DNA of 64,000 bases, from positions 6,130,501-6,194,500 of the forward strand of contig JANCRA010000010.1 of the NCBI GenBank assembly GCA_024362935.1, given 5' to 3'. Each line of letters starts with the position of its first letter. Position 1 is the first letter of the stretch. Source of the DNA: Setophaga petechia. Taxonomy: Eukaryota > Chordata > Aves > Passeriformes > Parulidae. Both the position numbers and the translations under genes were made by a program. Shown in pieces: positions 20,501 through 35,100 of this stretch. The notes under the pieces are model-generated. The model worked only from the letters and a program-made list of their open reading frames with translations. It had not been told where the DNA came from and did no database searches.

Positions 20501-23500
20501 TGTTTAATCATATTAAAGCAGAAATTGACTTCCTGTAAATCAACTCTCTCCTTTCAAATACTCAAAATGTCCTTACCAGTGGACCATCATAGAAGAGCAA
20601 TTTGTTTGCTACTGCATAAAAGCTCAGGCTACCTGAAGTAAGAAGCATGTGATCAGTTTTGCTTACAGTAATTACTGACATCTGGAGTAACACCATCACA
20701 AACTAACAAAAAATTTCTCTTACTTCACAGAATCGATGTTTCTAGCTTTGTCAAATTCTAAATAAATGGCACTTGCATTACCTGCTAAAGGAAACTCTCC
20801 TTCCCTCATCACTGTTTCTTTCAAAGCAAAAAGCATTTCAATATAAAAGCCACTTTTGAATGTGTTTTTACATGTTTTGCCCATGCCACTACAGCTGTAG
20901 AAAAAACAACAAAGACCTGTGTAAGGAGTAAAACCCTAAAAAAATATTTTAAATGGTGGAGAAAACTCTGTAGAAGGGCACAGTATGTCAGGATTCCAAA
21001 TTCCATTCAACGCATTTTATCCAGCAGATTAATTTGGGAAAGTCTTGCCTACCTTGCATTAATGATAACCATTCTCAAATTCCAAAAGATAAGTTTGAAA
21101 AGCCAGCTCAGGGAGAGGTGTGCCAAGCCCTCTCTTCACGAACACCCAAACTATGTCAAGATGTGAGCCAATTCCCAAGCAGGAAAGATAGAGATAACTG
21201 GAAGATCCCTCTGGAATTTAAGCTCTTGTCATACATAGGTGCCAGAGAAGAAGTTATGTAATAAATCAAGACTAAATTACATAAACAGAAGCAGTGGAAC
21301 AGAGAGGAGTGGAAAGGCACGGAGCTATTCCCCTCACAAGGAAAGATCAGTCACTGTCACTCTTTGAAGACAAGCTGTGGCTTTGGTCACTGAGATATGC
21401 TAACACTATGGCTCACCTCCTTGAAAGGTATCCCTCAGAAACCGACTGGGATAGCTCACAAACAATGTTTTCATCTTGCAGGATGAGGAAAATTGCAAGT
21501 TTTCCAAATGTCAAAAGGTCTAATTTTATCCTATTTTCTCAGTACCACCCCATCCACACACACTCCTCTCTTTGCCTCCCAGAGAAGCACATTTCCTTAC
21601 AGGGGAATGATTCACTGCCTTCAGCTGTGGCCCTGCTCAGGAATTGAGCTTTCCCACCAGCAGCAGCCCAGGGCAGCCCACCATCCCCTGTGAGACAGAC
21701 ACCAGCCACATCACACACTGGCATCACCAGACCACAAAGTCAACACAACTTAACCCTGCCTTGGGTCACATTTCAGCTCTGCATTTCAGCACAAAGAATC
21801 ACACAGGTCTGGGAGCTTGGTTTTGATGCCTCGTCCTTCTCCCTCTTCAAAACTGGACTTAAAATCTGAGGTTCTGGTTTTTATGTAGTTATAGAAAAAG
21901 GAAGTATTCCACAAAGGTTTGTTCCTCTTTATTCCCTACCCCACCTCCAGCAGTGACAATTACACCAGGGATGAGGAAGTATTACTTATGCCACCTACAG
22001 TTTACCAAAGAAATTTGAACATGAGCAAAAACAAGAGGAAAACCAAAAAATCATCCTGAAGTAGAAGGAAATGGAAATAAACAGTTTTGAACTCATGTGA
22101 TATGACAATTAGCTTATGTTAGACCCAATTTGCTGCCAAGCAATCAGACATTAAACTAATTTTTATTGGATTCCAACGTAGATTAAAAATCCATTAAAGG
22201 ATTAAAAACTGTCAGAAACTTCTTTCAGAGTCATTCCATTACTGCAACATTGCACAGTGGTGAAAAAACTTAATGTTTAAGTGCCACTTTTCTGCTAGTT
22301 TTGAGAACAAAGTAACCAAAATCGCTTGATTTTTGCCTTTCCCATTATACAGGTCAAAATAAAACACTTAAACTGATCCTTATCTATCCTGCACAAATAC
22401 ATCTGCTTTAATAACACTGACACTATAGGCAGCTCACATGGAAAGCAACTGGATGAAAGAGCCTCCTGTGGTTCTGTCCTTAGTTATGGAAGCACCACTT
22501 TGGTTGTGCTTTGCTGGCTGAAAACTTCCCAATGGTTTGGACAGGCCTGAAAGGGAAAAGAATGCAGCTTACTGTCTCTCCCCACAGAGCACAAATAACC
22601 CAACACACTGCTGAGGGGATCGTTTGGATACACACAATAATCACCCCAATGGAGAAAATAAATATTATTTCACAAAAGAAACAGAGCTATGAGTCTCATG
22701 ATATGCATATTATATGTTTAGCTTATAAAGTTGTGAGTATACGACTCTACATACTGGAGTTTGCTTCCAAAAGAGCTTTAAAAGCAGCACAATGCAAGCT
22801 GGGCTAAGGAGGTACACAAATATTAGCAGGAAGATAATTTATCCTGAGGGACACCATACCCTTTTGGTAAACATATCCAACTGTCCTGTCCCAATTCATG
22901 CTAAACAGGATATCAGCTACCAACCAGCACAAGCACACAGTGTTAAGCCAGGAAGGAGCAACTGAGAAAGGATACACTAACAAATTACTGTAAAATACCA
23001 TATGACAAATAAGCACACAACAACCATCCAGAGAAGTAGCTGCTGGCTACCAAACACAGCTCTTTTAGAGTAAAAATGTCACTACTTCCCAAGTGTATAA
23101 ATTGACTCAACTTTTGTAAATGCTAGCAATGTCTTTTGCAGTACTTGTTCTTACCAAACACACAATACTGTATATTCATACCCACACAGAATCCAAAATG
23201 TTACATTTCCAAGATTCAGAAGCAGAATGACAAAGAGCACTCGGCTGTGATGCAGCCAAAACCCACAACCTTCTGGGTATACCTTCTCTCAAAGTTAAGA
23301 GCAAGTCTCAGTCAAGTGCTTTCCCCAAATGACCACTTCTTCTATCAAAGCTCATTTAGCATTTGCAAATTCTGCCTGACTGGCAGCTATGCACAGTGAG
23401 CAAGAACAGAGGGAAGAGCAGGAAAGCCAGGTCTTCTCCTGTCCTCTTGACTTGTTACCATCCCAAGTGAAGGCAACCATGTGTGATAAGAAGGCACCAT

Positions 23501-23617
23501 CCCTCTGCTCTGATGCTGTTTCCTCCTCAAATACAACAGAAATGGAACGTCTTGCCTCATCACTATTTACCTCCCCCTCCTTTTCAATTATTAGTTAGAT
23601 TATTGAATTATTAGTGT

Positions 23618-24242
23618 TGAATCATATAACTGTTTGAGTTGGAAAAGAGCTCTAAGATCATGGAGTCCAGGCACTAACCCAGCACCATCGGGCTCACCAC
23701 TAAGCCGTGTCTCCAGGTGTCACACTGACACATCTTTAAATCCCTCTGGTGACTCTGGACATCCGGAGCAATGTGCTGAGCTCCCACAGCTGGTGACCTC
23801 ACCACTTCCCTGAACAGCCTGTTCTGATGCCTGACAACCCTTCCAATGAAGGAATCTTGCCCAATATCCAATCTAAACCGCCCTGGCACAACCTGAGACC
23901 ATTTTCTCTTATCCTGTTGCTCGTTCCTTGAGAGAAGAGACCAACCCCCCCCTGGCTACACCCTCCTCTCAGGGGGCTGCACAGGGCAATAAGGTCCCTC
24001 CTGAGCCTCCTTTTCTCCAGGCTGAGTCCCCTCTGCTCCCTCAGCAGCTCCTCATCTGACCTGTGCTCCAGACCCTTCCTCAGCTCCCTTCCCTTCTCTG
24101 GAGAAGCTCCAGCATCTCAATGGTTTTCCTGTTGTGATGAGCCCAGGATCTGAGGAGCCTCAGCAGTGCCCAGCACAGGGGACAGTCACTGCCCTGGTCC
24201 TGCTGGTCACACCAGCACTGGTACAAGCCAGGGATAACAGCT
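23618..24242 (-). mobile_element. CR1 LINE, 5'-truncated, minus strand
   Basis: The plus strand reads the reverse complement of the CR1 3' end. It begins GTTGGAAAAGAGCTCTAAGATC (about 23638-23659) after a GAATCAT-type terminal repeat, runs through the CCTCCTTTTCTCCAGGCTGA block near 24010 and the CTCTGGAGAAGCTCCAGCA block near 24095, and fades near GTACAAGCCAGG at 24221-24232. About 620 bases remain, covering the end of ORF2 and the 3'UTR. Indels and substitutions make it an old copy. CR1 is the dominant LINE in birds. Confidence 0.9.
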
Positions 24243-27200
24243 TTCCCCCAAGCATCTGATCTCAAATGCACTGCTTCAATTCCAAATCTTCTCCATTTCA
24301 TGCAACAATCACCTTGACACCCAGTTTTCAAGGCAGCTGTTGCTCCCTATTTAGAGCCTGTGTTACACTTCATAGCTAAGCATAAAAAGGCACTGGTCTT
24401 GTAAGGTTTATTTCCTGGTCCTGTTCTCTAAATTCCTTGACATCTACGGACAAGGAACTTAAAATCCAACTGATGTCACCACTCTTACAACAATTTCTTG
24501 ATTTAAGAAAATAATCTTTCTTCCTGCTATCTCCTCCACCCCTACAAAAGCTGATTTTCCTTACTTCCTATGCCCAGAAGCTTGTGTTTGGTTGCTGAGG
24601 TGCATTCCATAACCCAGGCACCTGTTTTAAGGACAGAATATACAGCTCTTGCACAAATTCAGGAAAGGAGAAGCCACAGCCAGCTGCTTTTTCACACAAG
24701 TGTTAAGTAGCAATGCTGCAAGAGTAATCAAACCTCTGGGCAGTTACATTACACTGGGAATGCTGTTCCTTTTGCTTCCATCAGAGAGTGATGCAAATAA
24801 TAAATGCAAAGACTGAATAAAAAAGCACATTAAACAGAAGATGGCAACCAAACTCTGATGCTAAACCAATTACAGAGACAGCGACGTGCCTTGACACTGA
24901 CAGAGAGTTTTCAGATTTCACAGGCACCAGAAGGGTAATAAACATTTGGCCTTGATTAAATTACCCATTTTCCCTCTTGCTGACTGCAGCCTCCCAGGCC
25001 TCGGACACATTTTCTGCAGCAGCTGCTCTTTTTCCAACTCACACACTGCTCCCACACCGTGCCAACACAACCCCTCTGTGTGGCTGGACAGCAATCTGAT
25101 TCAGCTGAAAACCTACCTGGAAGCAAAATTCAGCTCCCAAATGTGATCTACCACAAAGTTGCATGAACAGCTTTGTGGGCACAAAGGGGGAAAAAAAAAA
25201 AAACAGTGAGAGGGTGAGAACATGCAGCCCTGGGTATGGGCTGATCAAGCTGGAGTCACTGTCACCAAGGCTCTAAGCAGCCAGACACTGCTCCAGTGCA
25301 GGGGACAGACAGAATTTCTATTTGAGAAAGTGAGATGGTCTGTGTGATAAAGCTTCCTTGCCTTCAAAACTCCAGCCCAAAGGATGGTGCATGCAGCCAA
25401 AGTGAGACAATCTTCTCAATTGTCTCTTTGAGTGGTCAAGGCATCACTATGTGGTTTGTGTAAATTGGTTCTGAACTTCATTTTGCTGGACTTTTTCAAC
25501 TGATAAAAGCAATGCAATTGCCACTCAAAGCACAGAACTATAAAGTACATCATGCAGACACCCTTGCTGTGCACATTGCACATCTCTCTCCCCACAGCAA
25601 ATACTCTTAAACTGCCCAAAGCTCAAAGCAAAATACACCTCCTCATGTAAATCCTTAGCAGGTAGCATCTTAGTGAGAGCCTCAGTAAACAGGGCCTTCC
25701 CCGTGGGCACCAGAAAAGGCAGGATAAGGCTGTTTTAGGGAACAGGAAGATAAGCTGTCCCAATCTTAAGATATTGGTAACCTGCACCGACAGAAGTTTC
25801 TCTGGGTCAGGGCATGTCCCCTCCTAAATGCACTCAGGGGACTTGTTAAAGGAACACCTCTGTGGGGTGACAAAGGGAAGTGATGCAATCTGCACCATGA
25901 GAACAAATGGGTGATTTCTTGAACCTCATGAGAGGAGTTTACTTTGGCCATAATGACCTCCCCTTTCCTGAGATCAAGGGCTGACTTTTACTACTTGAAT
26001 AAGAGAATCACTTTCTTTAGCCCTCTGCCTTTCTTCATTTTCTTGTTGTATCTTATTATATCTGGGATAAGTAGATATTCCTGGGCTGTCCTAGAACATA
26101 GACCTTGCCCCAAAATGCAACCAAGATCCACTGTGAGGATCTGACCATAAATACATACAGATTTATGTAGCCTCTCATGCACATCCCCTGTGCTTGCTTT
26201 GTGTTTGTTTTACCCAACACTTGAACTTCACCCAAACTGTTCAGGGAGACATAAACACCCTTGGCATGAGGCCCTCAAAGTCTTCTCTCATCCTTTCTTC
26301 TTACAGGAATGCAGTTGCCACTCCAGAGACCACTGCTGTTGGTCTCAATTTTCTGACCCAGGCCACAGGTAAACTTTTTTACATTCTATAGCTTATACTA
26401 AATAATGTCACAGCCAAGCATAGATAAAAGTGAGAAGTGACAGGTCCCCTCAGCAACCATTAGAAAGATACCTGTCTGATAGAGGATACAGGAGGAGTTC
26501 CAGCACATTAAGACAAAATGAAATTAAAAAATCTGAAATCCTTATCTCCTAAGTTCTACAATCTCCTTCAATCCCCAAAATCTTATACAGACTCCCTGAC
26601 AATTAACTCTGTTCACCTTCAATCTTCCCTGATATAAAGTAACTGCAAAGAGAATCCAGCAGACCATTGTGGGGAGGGAGGGAAGGTAAAGAAACTGTTT
26701 ACTTATAACCACTTCTGTCTCTCTTCACTGCCTTCCTTCTCTTTGTCAGCAAAATGGGTCAGACAAGATAACAGAAAGGAGAGCAAGAAATGCAGAGGAG
26801 ACACACCCCCTCCAAGCTGCAAGGAAATTGAAAGATAAACAACTTCTCTCAACAGAAGGATTTACCTCTAAGTCTTCCTGCACAGGCCAGCCCAGGAGTG
26901 CAAAAAGAAGACTACAAGACCTTGCCAAAATAATAAGTCTTAGAGGGGAAAACACAACACTTGGCTAGAAAATGCTCCAAGGTCAGCAGGATAGTCTCCT
27001 TCAGTGATAAAAGAAGTCACTTCTTACAGTGCTGACCCTTCCCCAAACCCAGATGTCCTGAATAGACAGGTTACCTCTGATGCTTGCTGGAACAAGGGCT
27101 GGTGTGGGCACACATCCCCTGCAGAAGCTGAGGGGGTGCCTGGGAAAGGCCACCCAGGACAATCTGCCATGGGCAGAGCACCCAGCTCCTGCATTTCCCA

Positions 27201-30200
27201 CGGCCCTTGCTCTGACACATGACTGGGCACGCACCCATCCTGTGATGGGGAAAGGATCTGGATGTCTGGAAAGGTGCCTACCAGGCACAAGCTGCTGTCA
27301 CAGCCAGATTTGCTTCCATTGTGCTTCCAGAAGGGTTTAGGAAAACATCCCAAACCAACTGTCCACAGAGAACCCACAGACAGCCAGTAATCTCCCTAAT
27401 GGCCAAGGCAGGAGAGGATCCATGGATTTTTCCTCTCTACATCCTTCAGTGCTTTGGCAGGCAGAACACAGCAGAAACCATTCCTCTGGTGGACAAGGGA
27501 CACCCTGATTTCACACTACCAGAGACACACAAGGCACGGCATCCTTATGCATCCACACCCAGCTACCTCTGCCAGCAAGAGCCCATGCAATTTCTTCCCC
27601 CAATGAAAAACCCATTTCAACAGAATGTAAAGACTACTCACTACTGGGGTGAACATCTTCAGAGCACATTATGAGATTTTTTTTGAGGAAAAACACGGAG
27701 GAAGATATTCCAGCATCTTCAGGAAATGAAACAGCCACTTGTCCTTCCACGAGCCCCTTCCTCTCCCCATCACCAAAAATGACAGTGCTCCCCAAAAAAA
27801 GAGATCACAAATACTTGATTTCATTTAAGTACATGGTGTATACAAGCACATTTATTCCCTCAAGAGAAAATGCACACTTAATAGATTAAAAGGAGTGCTG
27901 TAAGAGAACAACCACCACCACCAGATCCTGTGAGTGACCCCAGCACATGCAGGAAGAGTCTGAACACTGGGTGAGATCTGTTTAGCAAGTGCCAATGCCC
28001 CTGCACTTGTGTGGTGCCAGGTACACTCGTGCATTTACAGTGCATTTCCTCGCCCATATATTCCAAATGAAACTCCATCCTGACTTGATGGCTTCTGGAG
28101 ATGGAGACATCTTAATTTTCCTTAATACTCACAGGCATCTTCCTAATGTCTTCAGTGGTTGATCACATTCACTGTTAACAATCTGTGCCTCTTTCCTAAT
28201 TTGAAATAATCTTTTTAAACCCAAGGCACTGGCTGCTATTGTATCTTTTTCCACTAAATTAAAGAGCCTTTGGTACACAGCCTATTCTGCCCAAAGAAAA
28301 TTGAGAAACTTTTAAATACCTTGTGATAAGCTAAATTGATTGAGCAGTTCAAGAAAAAGTTTTATAATGAGCAGTTTAATCCCTGAAATAACATTGAACA
28401 CTATGTCTTTCTTGTCTTTGAACATCTCTTTAAAAACACCAACATTAAACCTTGTCAAAACACTCTGCAACTGATTTCACCTCTCTGTCCTCATTCAGTA
28501 TTTCCTGTTATTATGAATGTACCTTAGTATTTAAAAATTAATTAGCTTATTTTAAGCTCTGAGGACTCACTGCCATATATCTGCTCTTCTCCTGCCATCC
28601 TTTCCAAGGTCACTGGTTTCTGGAAGCACAATTCTGTATTCTAAACCTACAGCCTCCAGTCTTTCAAATAACATGCATAACATGCCTCAGCTCTATAAAA
28701 ACATTTGGCCATATTAAAGCCAGTTACCCAAACAATTCAGAGGACACTGTACAGCTGCTGCTCCTTCTTCATGCTTCACCACTCAGGCACAACCTTTACA
28801 TAATCCACAAATTTGAATAGCTCTAATTTCATGTTTTCTTCCAGGCCACTGACAAAATTACTACAAAGCTCTGGACCTACTATAAATCCCTGAAAAAAAT
28901 CCTCCATTCATATTCTATTTTCCACATCCACTGTTTTTAATCCAGTTGTTGACTTATAGTTCATACATGAAACTGTATCTGTTGAACAAGATTCACTTTT
29001 CAACAACACCCTCATTGACTGAAGCAGTCATGGGAATACAATTACCACACAAATCCCATTTGTAAGTGTGTTTGATACAAGAGATTTAATTAGAATTTTT
29101 TGATCTTCCAGAGCACTGCTACTCCCCAGCCACATAACAAAGTCTCTTTTGCTTCACTAATTTTGAGTAAATCCCACCAGCAGCCCTCCTCAATCAATTC
29201 CTTTTGGAACATTCCATTTTCCATGTCAGCAGGCAGTCAGAGCACCTGTGCTCTACTATCCACTCCCAGGCTTTGAAAGGTCCACGGATTTTGCTTGGTT
29301 TGGGGTTTGGTTGGTTGTTGTTGTATCAGCAACAAACAGCTAGAGCAATTCACACAAGATCAATACATTTTAACAACCTATTTATTCTGGACTCAACAAC
29401 TCCAAATATAATAACCCACACTTCACTAATGCTGATGTTCTGGGTAAGACAAAATCTTTGGTGAATTACCATGTCTCTAAAATGTCATTTCCCTAGTTCT
29501 GTTGGGCCAGAAAAGTTCTCCTCACAAGAATTTTAGATAAAAACTTTCACTGTGAAGAGAAGATAGCACAAGTCAAAATTATGTTGCTTTCACCATGTTT
29601 CAATTCCTTCCCATCCTGTGGTTGCCCTACAAACTCCTTGTACCCAACCAGCCAGGTTTTGCATTTCTGTGGTCAATTCTGCCCTTGCATAGCTCCACTT
29701 CTTTGGTAATTAGATCAAGCTGGTTTGCCACAGAGAACACCAGAGTAAAGTTTTCTGCCAAATCACTACAAAACCCCTTTAATTGCTTTTATAAGTTTAG
29801 TGCCTGTCTTATATAAAGCATGTTGTTTTGCACTTGCCTCGACCAAAGTCCTCCTGGTTCAGTGTAAGTTTCAATGTATTTGTAACCCAGGAAAGCACGT
29901 GGGCATGTTAAGTAGAAAACCAAAGGTGGAAAAGCTCATCTGCCATCCACCAGCACAGAAACAGTTACAGTGGCAGAACAGAAATTTTGTTAACATGCTC
30001 AATTCTTGGCTAGCTCCTACCAGTACCATTGTGTGTGCCTGTGAAGATGAGGAGGAGAGAGTAATTTAAGTCATACCAGCAAGCAGCTAGTTCATCTCAT
30101 CAACTCTCTTCTGCTTCAAAGAGGTGCCCAAGAAGCAAATGGTAGCTGCACTTTGCAGCTCAGAAATTCCTCTTAGGATTTAGGGCAGTGCTAGAGGGCA

Positions 30201-32287
30201 CAGTTTGTATGGTCTGAATGCTGCACTCTGTGTTTATACCACAAGCTGCACTGATTGCATCTAAGAGACTTCTTCAGCCTGGTTTCAAAGCAACTGGCTA
30301 AAGGTCTTCCCCTAAAGATTTCTGCATCTTTGAATGAGATCTTCAGTCATGAAGTTATTCAGCACTTTTCCCCAGCACAGGATCAATATTTCCTCCAGAC
30401 AAGTGCCTACCAGCCTTTACATCTTTCCCAACGCTTGAATAACTGACTGTCACTAACACCAAACTTGGATCATTCTTCCTTCCTCTCTTTCTTTGTGCAT
30501 TTCAACTTGCAGACACACTCTCAGAACAGCAGCTTTGGGACAAGCTGACAGGCCACCCCAGAGGGCTTCAAATCACTGCTCCCACCTTCAGGTTTTAGAG
30601 CACAACGAAACAGCTGCTATGAGCTCTAAGTGATGGATGTAAAACTCCAAGTGAGTCACAGACACCTTTGAAATGCCACAAGATTTTTGGAGGTGTCAGA
30701 CTGACCCCAACTCCGGCATTACCATTGAGTAAGAGCAAGATTTCAATTACTGCAGCTGCTCTGAGATTGCAACAGCACTGAATCAGCCTTGCTCACAGGA
30801 CTGCTCAGAAATTCTGCTACTTCACATCAGGCATAAATTGAGTCAATAGTGCATCTGACCTTTAAGAATTTCTGAAAGGTTATTTTCTACACCTTGAGAT
30901 ATTTTTCAAAGTAACAAATCTTACTGATGTTCTTATGCAGTTTTACATCTGCATGAATGAAAGCAATATATACTTTTTCACCTTTTTATTCCCCCTCAAA
31001 ACTTGTTTCAACTTCAGGTATACCAGTTTTGTCAGCAAATGTGCAGTTGGCATTTGCTGGTTATCACATAGAAAATACTGATCAATAACTCACTATTATT
31101 TAGAATGGCATGCCACCAGCAAGCTGGTTTTAAAACATGATGACTTAAAAAACAAAAAACCAAAACAACAAAACAATACCACCACATTCTCAGAAGCTCA
31201 ACCAGCTTCTAAAGATGCCTATTCGACAAATTTTACCTTCTCATACCAGCAAGAAGCTAGTTCCAGTAATTCCACCTTTTCTTCTCCCAGTATATAATGA
31301 CACTTGATTTCATCAGCTAATTCTGTCCCTTTCTCAAACAACAAAGGGTTATTTATTATTTCATCATTCCCCTTCCTCTTTAAGATTGTTTCTTAACAAG
31401 CATAAAGCCCTAAAAATTAAATGTGAGGTTTCTAAAAGTTAACAAGAAACAAAATTTTCATTCATTGTTTCAAACTACCTATCAGATTCTACACAACTCT
31501 TCTGTGCTGGCAAAAGTACTCAATAAGCACTGATTTGGGTGGCAGAGCTCTCTATACCCCAGCTCTCTATAAATTATTTTTATATAGCTAAAATATTGCT
31601 TAAACACAATAAATTCTTGTCTTGAGATGAGCATTCTCCAACACAAGTTCAGCTGTAATGAACTCAACAATCAGGTAAATATAATGCAGAAATTATTTTG
31701 TGTAAGCAGAAAACATGTCTCAAAACTATATCTGTACCAAGGATCTAGGAATAGGAAACAGTACTTAACCTCTGCAGGAATTAAGTTCTGGAGAATTAGG
31801 TTTAAAATAAGAGACTTTGTTAGCAGAGATCATCCCACAGGGTATTGTCTCCCAAAAACTTCTAGGCACCTGATGGAAACAAGTCCAGAGAAATTACAGG
31901 AATATTGTTGCATGGTAACTAACAGCACTCTTAATAACCTTGTACCCAACTGTTTAATTTACCTGACACCCATTTTCACCATGTTTGAAAGCACACTTCC
32001 TGCACTGTTACATTCTGGATTTGATCACAGGGGATTCAACTCCATCCCCATGGGAAAAGCTGGCCACTCCCATCCTAGCTCAGTGAATGGATACATCTCA
32101 AAGAAGTGTTTCAAACCAAATCCTGAGAAACAAAGTGAAGGCAAGGCAACAGGCAGACCTGTCAGCTGGGAACTCAGGACACCTGGGACAGCAGAAGGAC
32201 TTAAGCAAGGCAGCCAGGGGTCATACCAGTGACAACTGGAATATGTGGGGAAGGATGGAACAACAGCTGCTCAGCGCTGCAGGGGTG

Positions 32288-32331
32288 TGATGTGATGTGA
32301 TGTGTGTGTACCCACACGTGTGTGTGTGCAC
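32288..32331. repeat. TGATG and TG simple repeats
   Basis: A short TGATG-type run passes into alternating TG, with a CACACG interruption. It lies in RAD54L2 intron 1. Confidence 0.7.
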
Positions 32332-32424
32332 AGGAATGAGGCTCTGCAGAGCTGTGTGCCAGCAGGGTGAGAGACATGAGTGCTACAAATACACCCCTGC
32401 ACACAGGAGATGCAGCACACGGTG

Positions 32425-32957
32425 ACAGCACTGGGCTGTACCAGCAGGAGCACAGCCCCTGGCCCAGGGAAACCACGGCTCCCTGGCACTCAGCACTTTT
32501 CAGAGCCCCTGCAAACACCACGGGCAGTTCTGGGCACCCCCAGAACGTGCCAGGCACTGATCAACCAGAGTGGGTTTGGTGGAGGGGCACCAAGCTGCTC
32601 AGAGGGACAAAGCTGTGTGAAAAGAGGCTGTGGGAGATCCAGACTGGAGAAGAAAAGGCTCTGGGGAGCTGACAGCAGATCTGCCCGACCTACAGAGGGT
32701 CTGTGCACAGGGGCACAGAGCAGGACATCAGACACAAACTGCAATGGTGCAGGTGTGACCTGACCTAGAGGAAAGGCCTTTCCTTTCTGTGAGGATAGTC
32801 AAGCACCAGAGCAAGGACACAGAAACTGACAAACCTCTTTTATTCAGGTCTTAAACTCTCCAAAGTCCTGGTCTGACCTTGGTGTACATCCCACTTTGAG
32901 CAGCAGGTTGGACTAGACACCTCTTGAGCCCCTTTCCTGTCTGAATTATTCCACAAT
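32425..32957 (+). mobile_element. CR1 LINE, 5'-truncated, plus strand
   Basis: Successive blocks follow the CR1 3' region in order: CTGTACCAGCAGGA with CCAGGGAA, GGCAGTTCTGGGC (about 32522), GACTGGAGAAGAAAAGGCTC (about 32642), a GAGGAAAGGCCTTTCC block near 32768, GAGGATAGTCAAGCACCAGA near 32791, and GCAGCAGGTTGGACTAGA (about 32900), ending TGAATTATTCC (about 32952). It is strongly diverged, with internal deletions. Confidence 0.75.
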
Positions 32958-34289
32958 GTCAACTTGGATCCCAGAGAACACCACAATGTCCTGTCACAGA
33001 TTTACTATGCCAGGTTATACCTTTCAAATCTTCACTAAAAAGCCACCACTATGGAGAGGACACAAAACCCTTGCTGTTTGGTTCATCTCCTCACAAGAGC
33101 ACGGGTTCCCACCCGTGATCTACAATAGCCTTGAGTATAAAACCTGGAATTTCAAGAGATTTTAGAGGTGCAGAAGTTACCCCTGTGTGCAGAACAAGTG
33201 GAACCCAGTGCCTAAACATTCAGAGGTTTTTTGGGAGAAGGTGGTGTTTACCCCAGGCAGAAAATGTCACACATCCACAACAGCTCTTCCTTAAAGCAGC
33301 AACTGTATATTTCTTGAAAATTTCACATTCAGCACCTGCCCTCAAGGAACAACCTCTACATTCTGATGCTGTTAAGGCACAGGGTGAGAAGCTGTGTTGT
33401 TCTCTCTGTATATTCAGGGTTTACAGCTCCACACCTGGGGAAAGAAGCCTCACTTAGCAAACCAAAACCATGCCAGCTCTCACCAGGAGCACCTGCAGTG
33501 GTCTAAGCAGACTGCTTTGTTTTTATTCTTCTGCTGGGTGCTGCTGCCTCTAGAGCAGAGCTACTTAAACAAAGGCTGCTTATTCTAAATTAATTGATTC
33601 TGCATTGAAGCTCACAGAGACACTCACAAGGCCCATTACTCTAAGTCAGGAAGGGGAGCTACCACCTTCAACCAGGGAGCAGAACATCTCAAACCAACAC
33701 AGAAGTTTCTGCAGTGATTTCCTCCTATAGGCTAAGTGATTATTCATCAAGTCTGATGCTTGCATAACCATACAAAGGATATCCAATGTTAACAGTTATA
33801 AAGACAAGCAAATGTAACCATATTATTAGCATTAAAAAAAGGAAACAAGAACTGTTACTTCCTTTTAGTGTTTGGGTTTTTCCTGTTTAGTGTTTTGGGT
33901 TTGGGGTTTTTCTTTTTTGTTTTTTAAATCAAAATTCCCACACCTGCACACAGACTGGAGGGAGATAGTAAACTTTTTAAAGCACCAGTTTTGTACCAAT
34001 CGACTAAGAGACAGGATGGGATTTCAATGGAGTTTGCAAGCATCTCTCAAATGTGAGCACCGAAACATAGAACCACCCAAAACCCATCCTCGGAGAGAGC
34101 AAGTTGAAAAGCTGGAGACAGGATCCGGAGAGGAGAGAGTAACAGGATCAGCAGCACCAGCTCGGCACACCGAGCCTTCCCCTTCCACGGCTCACAAATA
34201 AGTCTCACGCAGACAATAAATTATGACTTTGCATGTCTGTTTAGCAGTCCCACAGACCGTGTTTACCAGTCCCTCAGATCGCTGCTGCT

Positions 34290-35100
34290 GGGCCACAGCA
34301 GAGCGTGACGGCGGCCGTGCCCGGGTTCCGCCAGGCCCTTCCGTCCGAGCACCGCGCTGCCGGCACGGGCGGACCCCCGGGAGCCCCGGCACCCCACGGG
34401 GGGCGTGTGCACCCCCGGCTCCCCCACAACCACAGCCCCGCTCAGGCCCCGAAGCTCGGCCAGGCGCGCCCTGGGCCGGCCGCCCCGCTCCCGGTGGCGG
34501 CTGCAGCCTCAGCCCCGGGCCCGGCCCCGCAGCCCCCCGCTCCTCACCCCGCACCGGGACCCGCCCCCCGGGCGGCCCGGCAGCACCGCCCCTCCGCCCT
34601 CCCACCCCCGCAACGCTCCCGGCCCCTCGGACCGCGGCAGCCGCTCCCCCGCCGCCCCCACCCGGCGCCCACCGCGAGCCGGGCTGGCGCCCCGCGCACA
34701 CCCCCGGCGGGGCGGGCGGGCCTTCGCCGGCGTGCCCTGCCCGGCCCGCTCCGCTCCCATTGTGGCGGCGGCCCCGCAGCGCTACGCTCTCACCTGGGCG
34801 GCGGGCGGGGGCTGCGGCCCGGCGGCCCCGGGAGCTGCGGCCGCCCCGGGAGCTCCGGGAGCTGCGGCCGCCCCGCCGCCTCCTCCCGCCTCCGCCGCTC
34901 CTCGGGCTCCGCCGCCGCTCGGGGCCGCCCCCCGTCGCAGCGCCCGCCTCGTCCCCCGGGCAGCAACAGGCGCCTCCGCCGCGAAGGTTCCGCAGGGCGC
35001 AGAAAGGTTCCCCCCGGCCCGCGGGGTCCCGGGGCAGGAGCGGGATGGGCGGGATGTGGGGCCCCGGCTGCTGCTGTCCCTGCCATGGGCAGTGAGGAGA
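34290..35100. promoter_or_regulatory. RAD54L2: CpG island, RAD54L2 promoter
   Basis: Very high G+C and dense CG dinucleotides over about 0.8 kb, in sharp contrast to both flanks. Position upstream of RAD54L2 exon 2, plus a good minus-strand splice donor inside it, make it the promoter of that gene. The human gene is likewise read divergently from DCAF1. The long open frames across the island in several frames are composition artefacts. No transcript evidence is available to place the start site. Confidence 0.75.
34794..35100 (-). other. RAD54L2: Candidate RAD54L2 non-coding exon 1
   Basis: CGCCCAG|GTGAGAG on the minus strand is a near-perfect splice donor, with the last exon base at 34794. 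The exon would be untranslated, because the only convincing RAD54L2 start lies in exon 2. The right limit (transcription start) is a guess within the CpG island. Confidence 0.5.

Larger units (their letters stand above)
15013..34793 (-). other. RAD54L2: RAD54L2 intron 1
   Basis: About 19.8 kb between the first coding exon and the candidate exon 1 in the CpG island. It contains a CR1 copy at 23618-24242 and another at 32425-32957, a GC- and CpG-enriched patch around 17.27-17.58 kb, and a TG/TGATG simple repeat near 32.29 kb. The region around 28.4-29.1 kb has a faint resemblance to ancient LINE sequence. No coding exon was recognised. Confidence 0.55.

Noticed and set aside
28430..29120. Possible ancient LINE (L3/CR1-like) remnant
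   Set aside because: Phrases such as CCTTGTCAAAACACT and AATCCAGTTGTTGACTTA hint at old LINE consensus, but continuous alignment was not possible.
30071..31266. Short direct repeat TCATACCAGCAAG(C/A)AGCTAG at 30071 and 31243
   Set aside because: Only about 20 bases with no extension; could be chance.
31627..32232. 201-residue open frame, plus strand
   Set aside because: No recognisable domain, no convincing splice or promoter context, inside the RAD54L2 intron. Kept out as chance.
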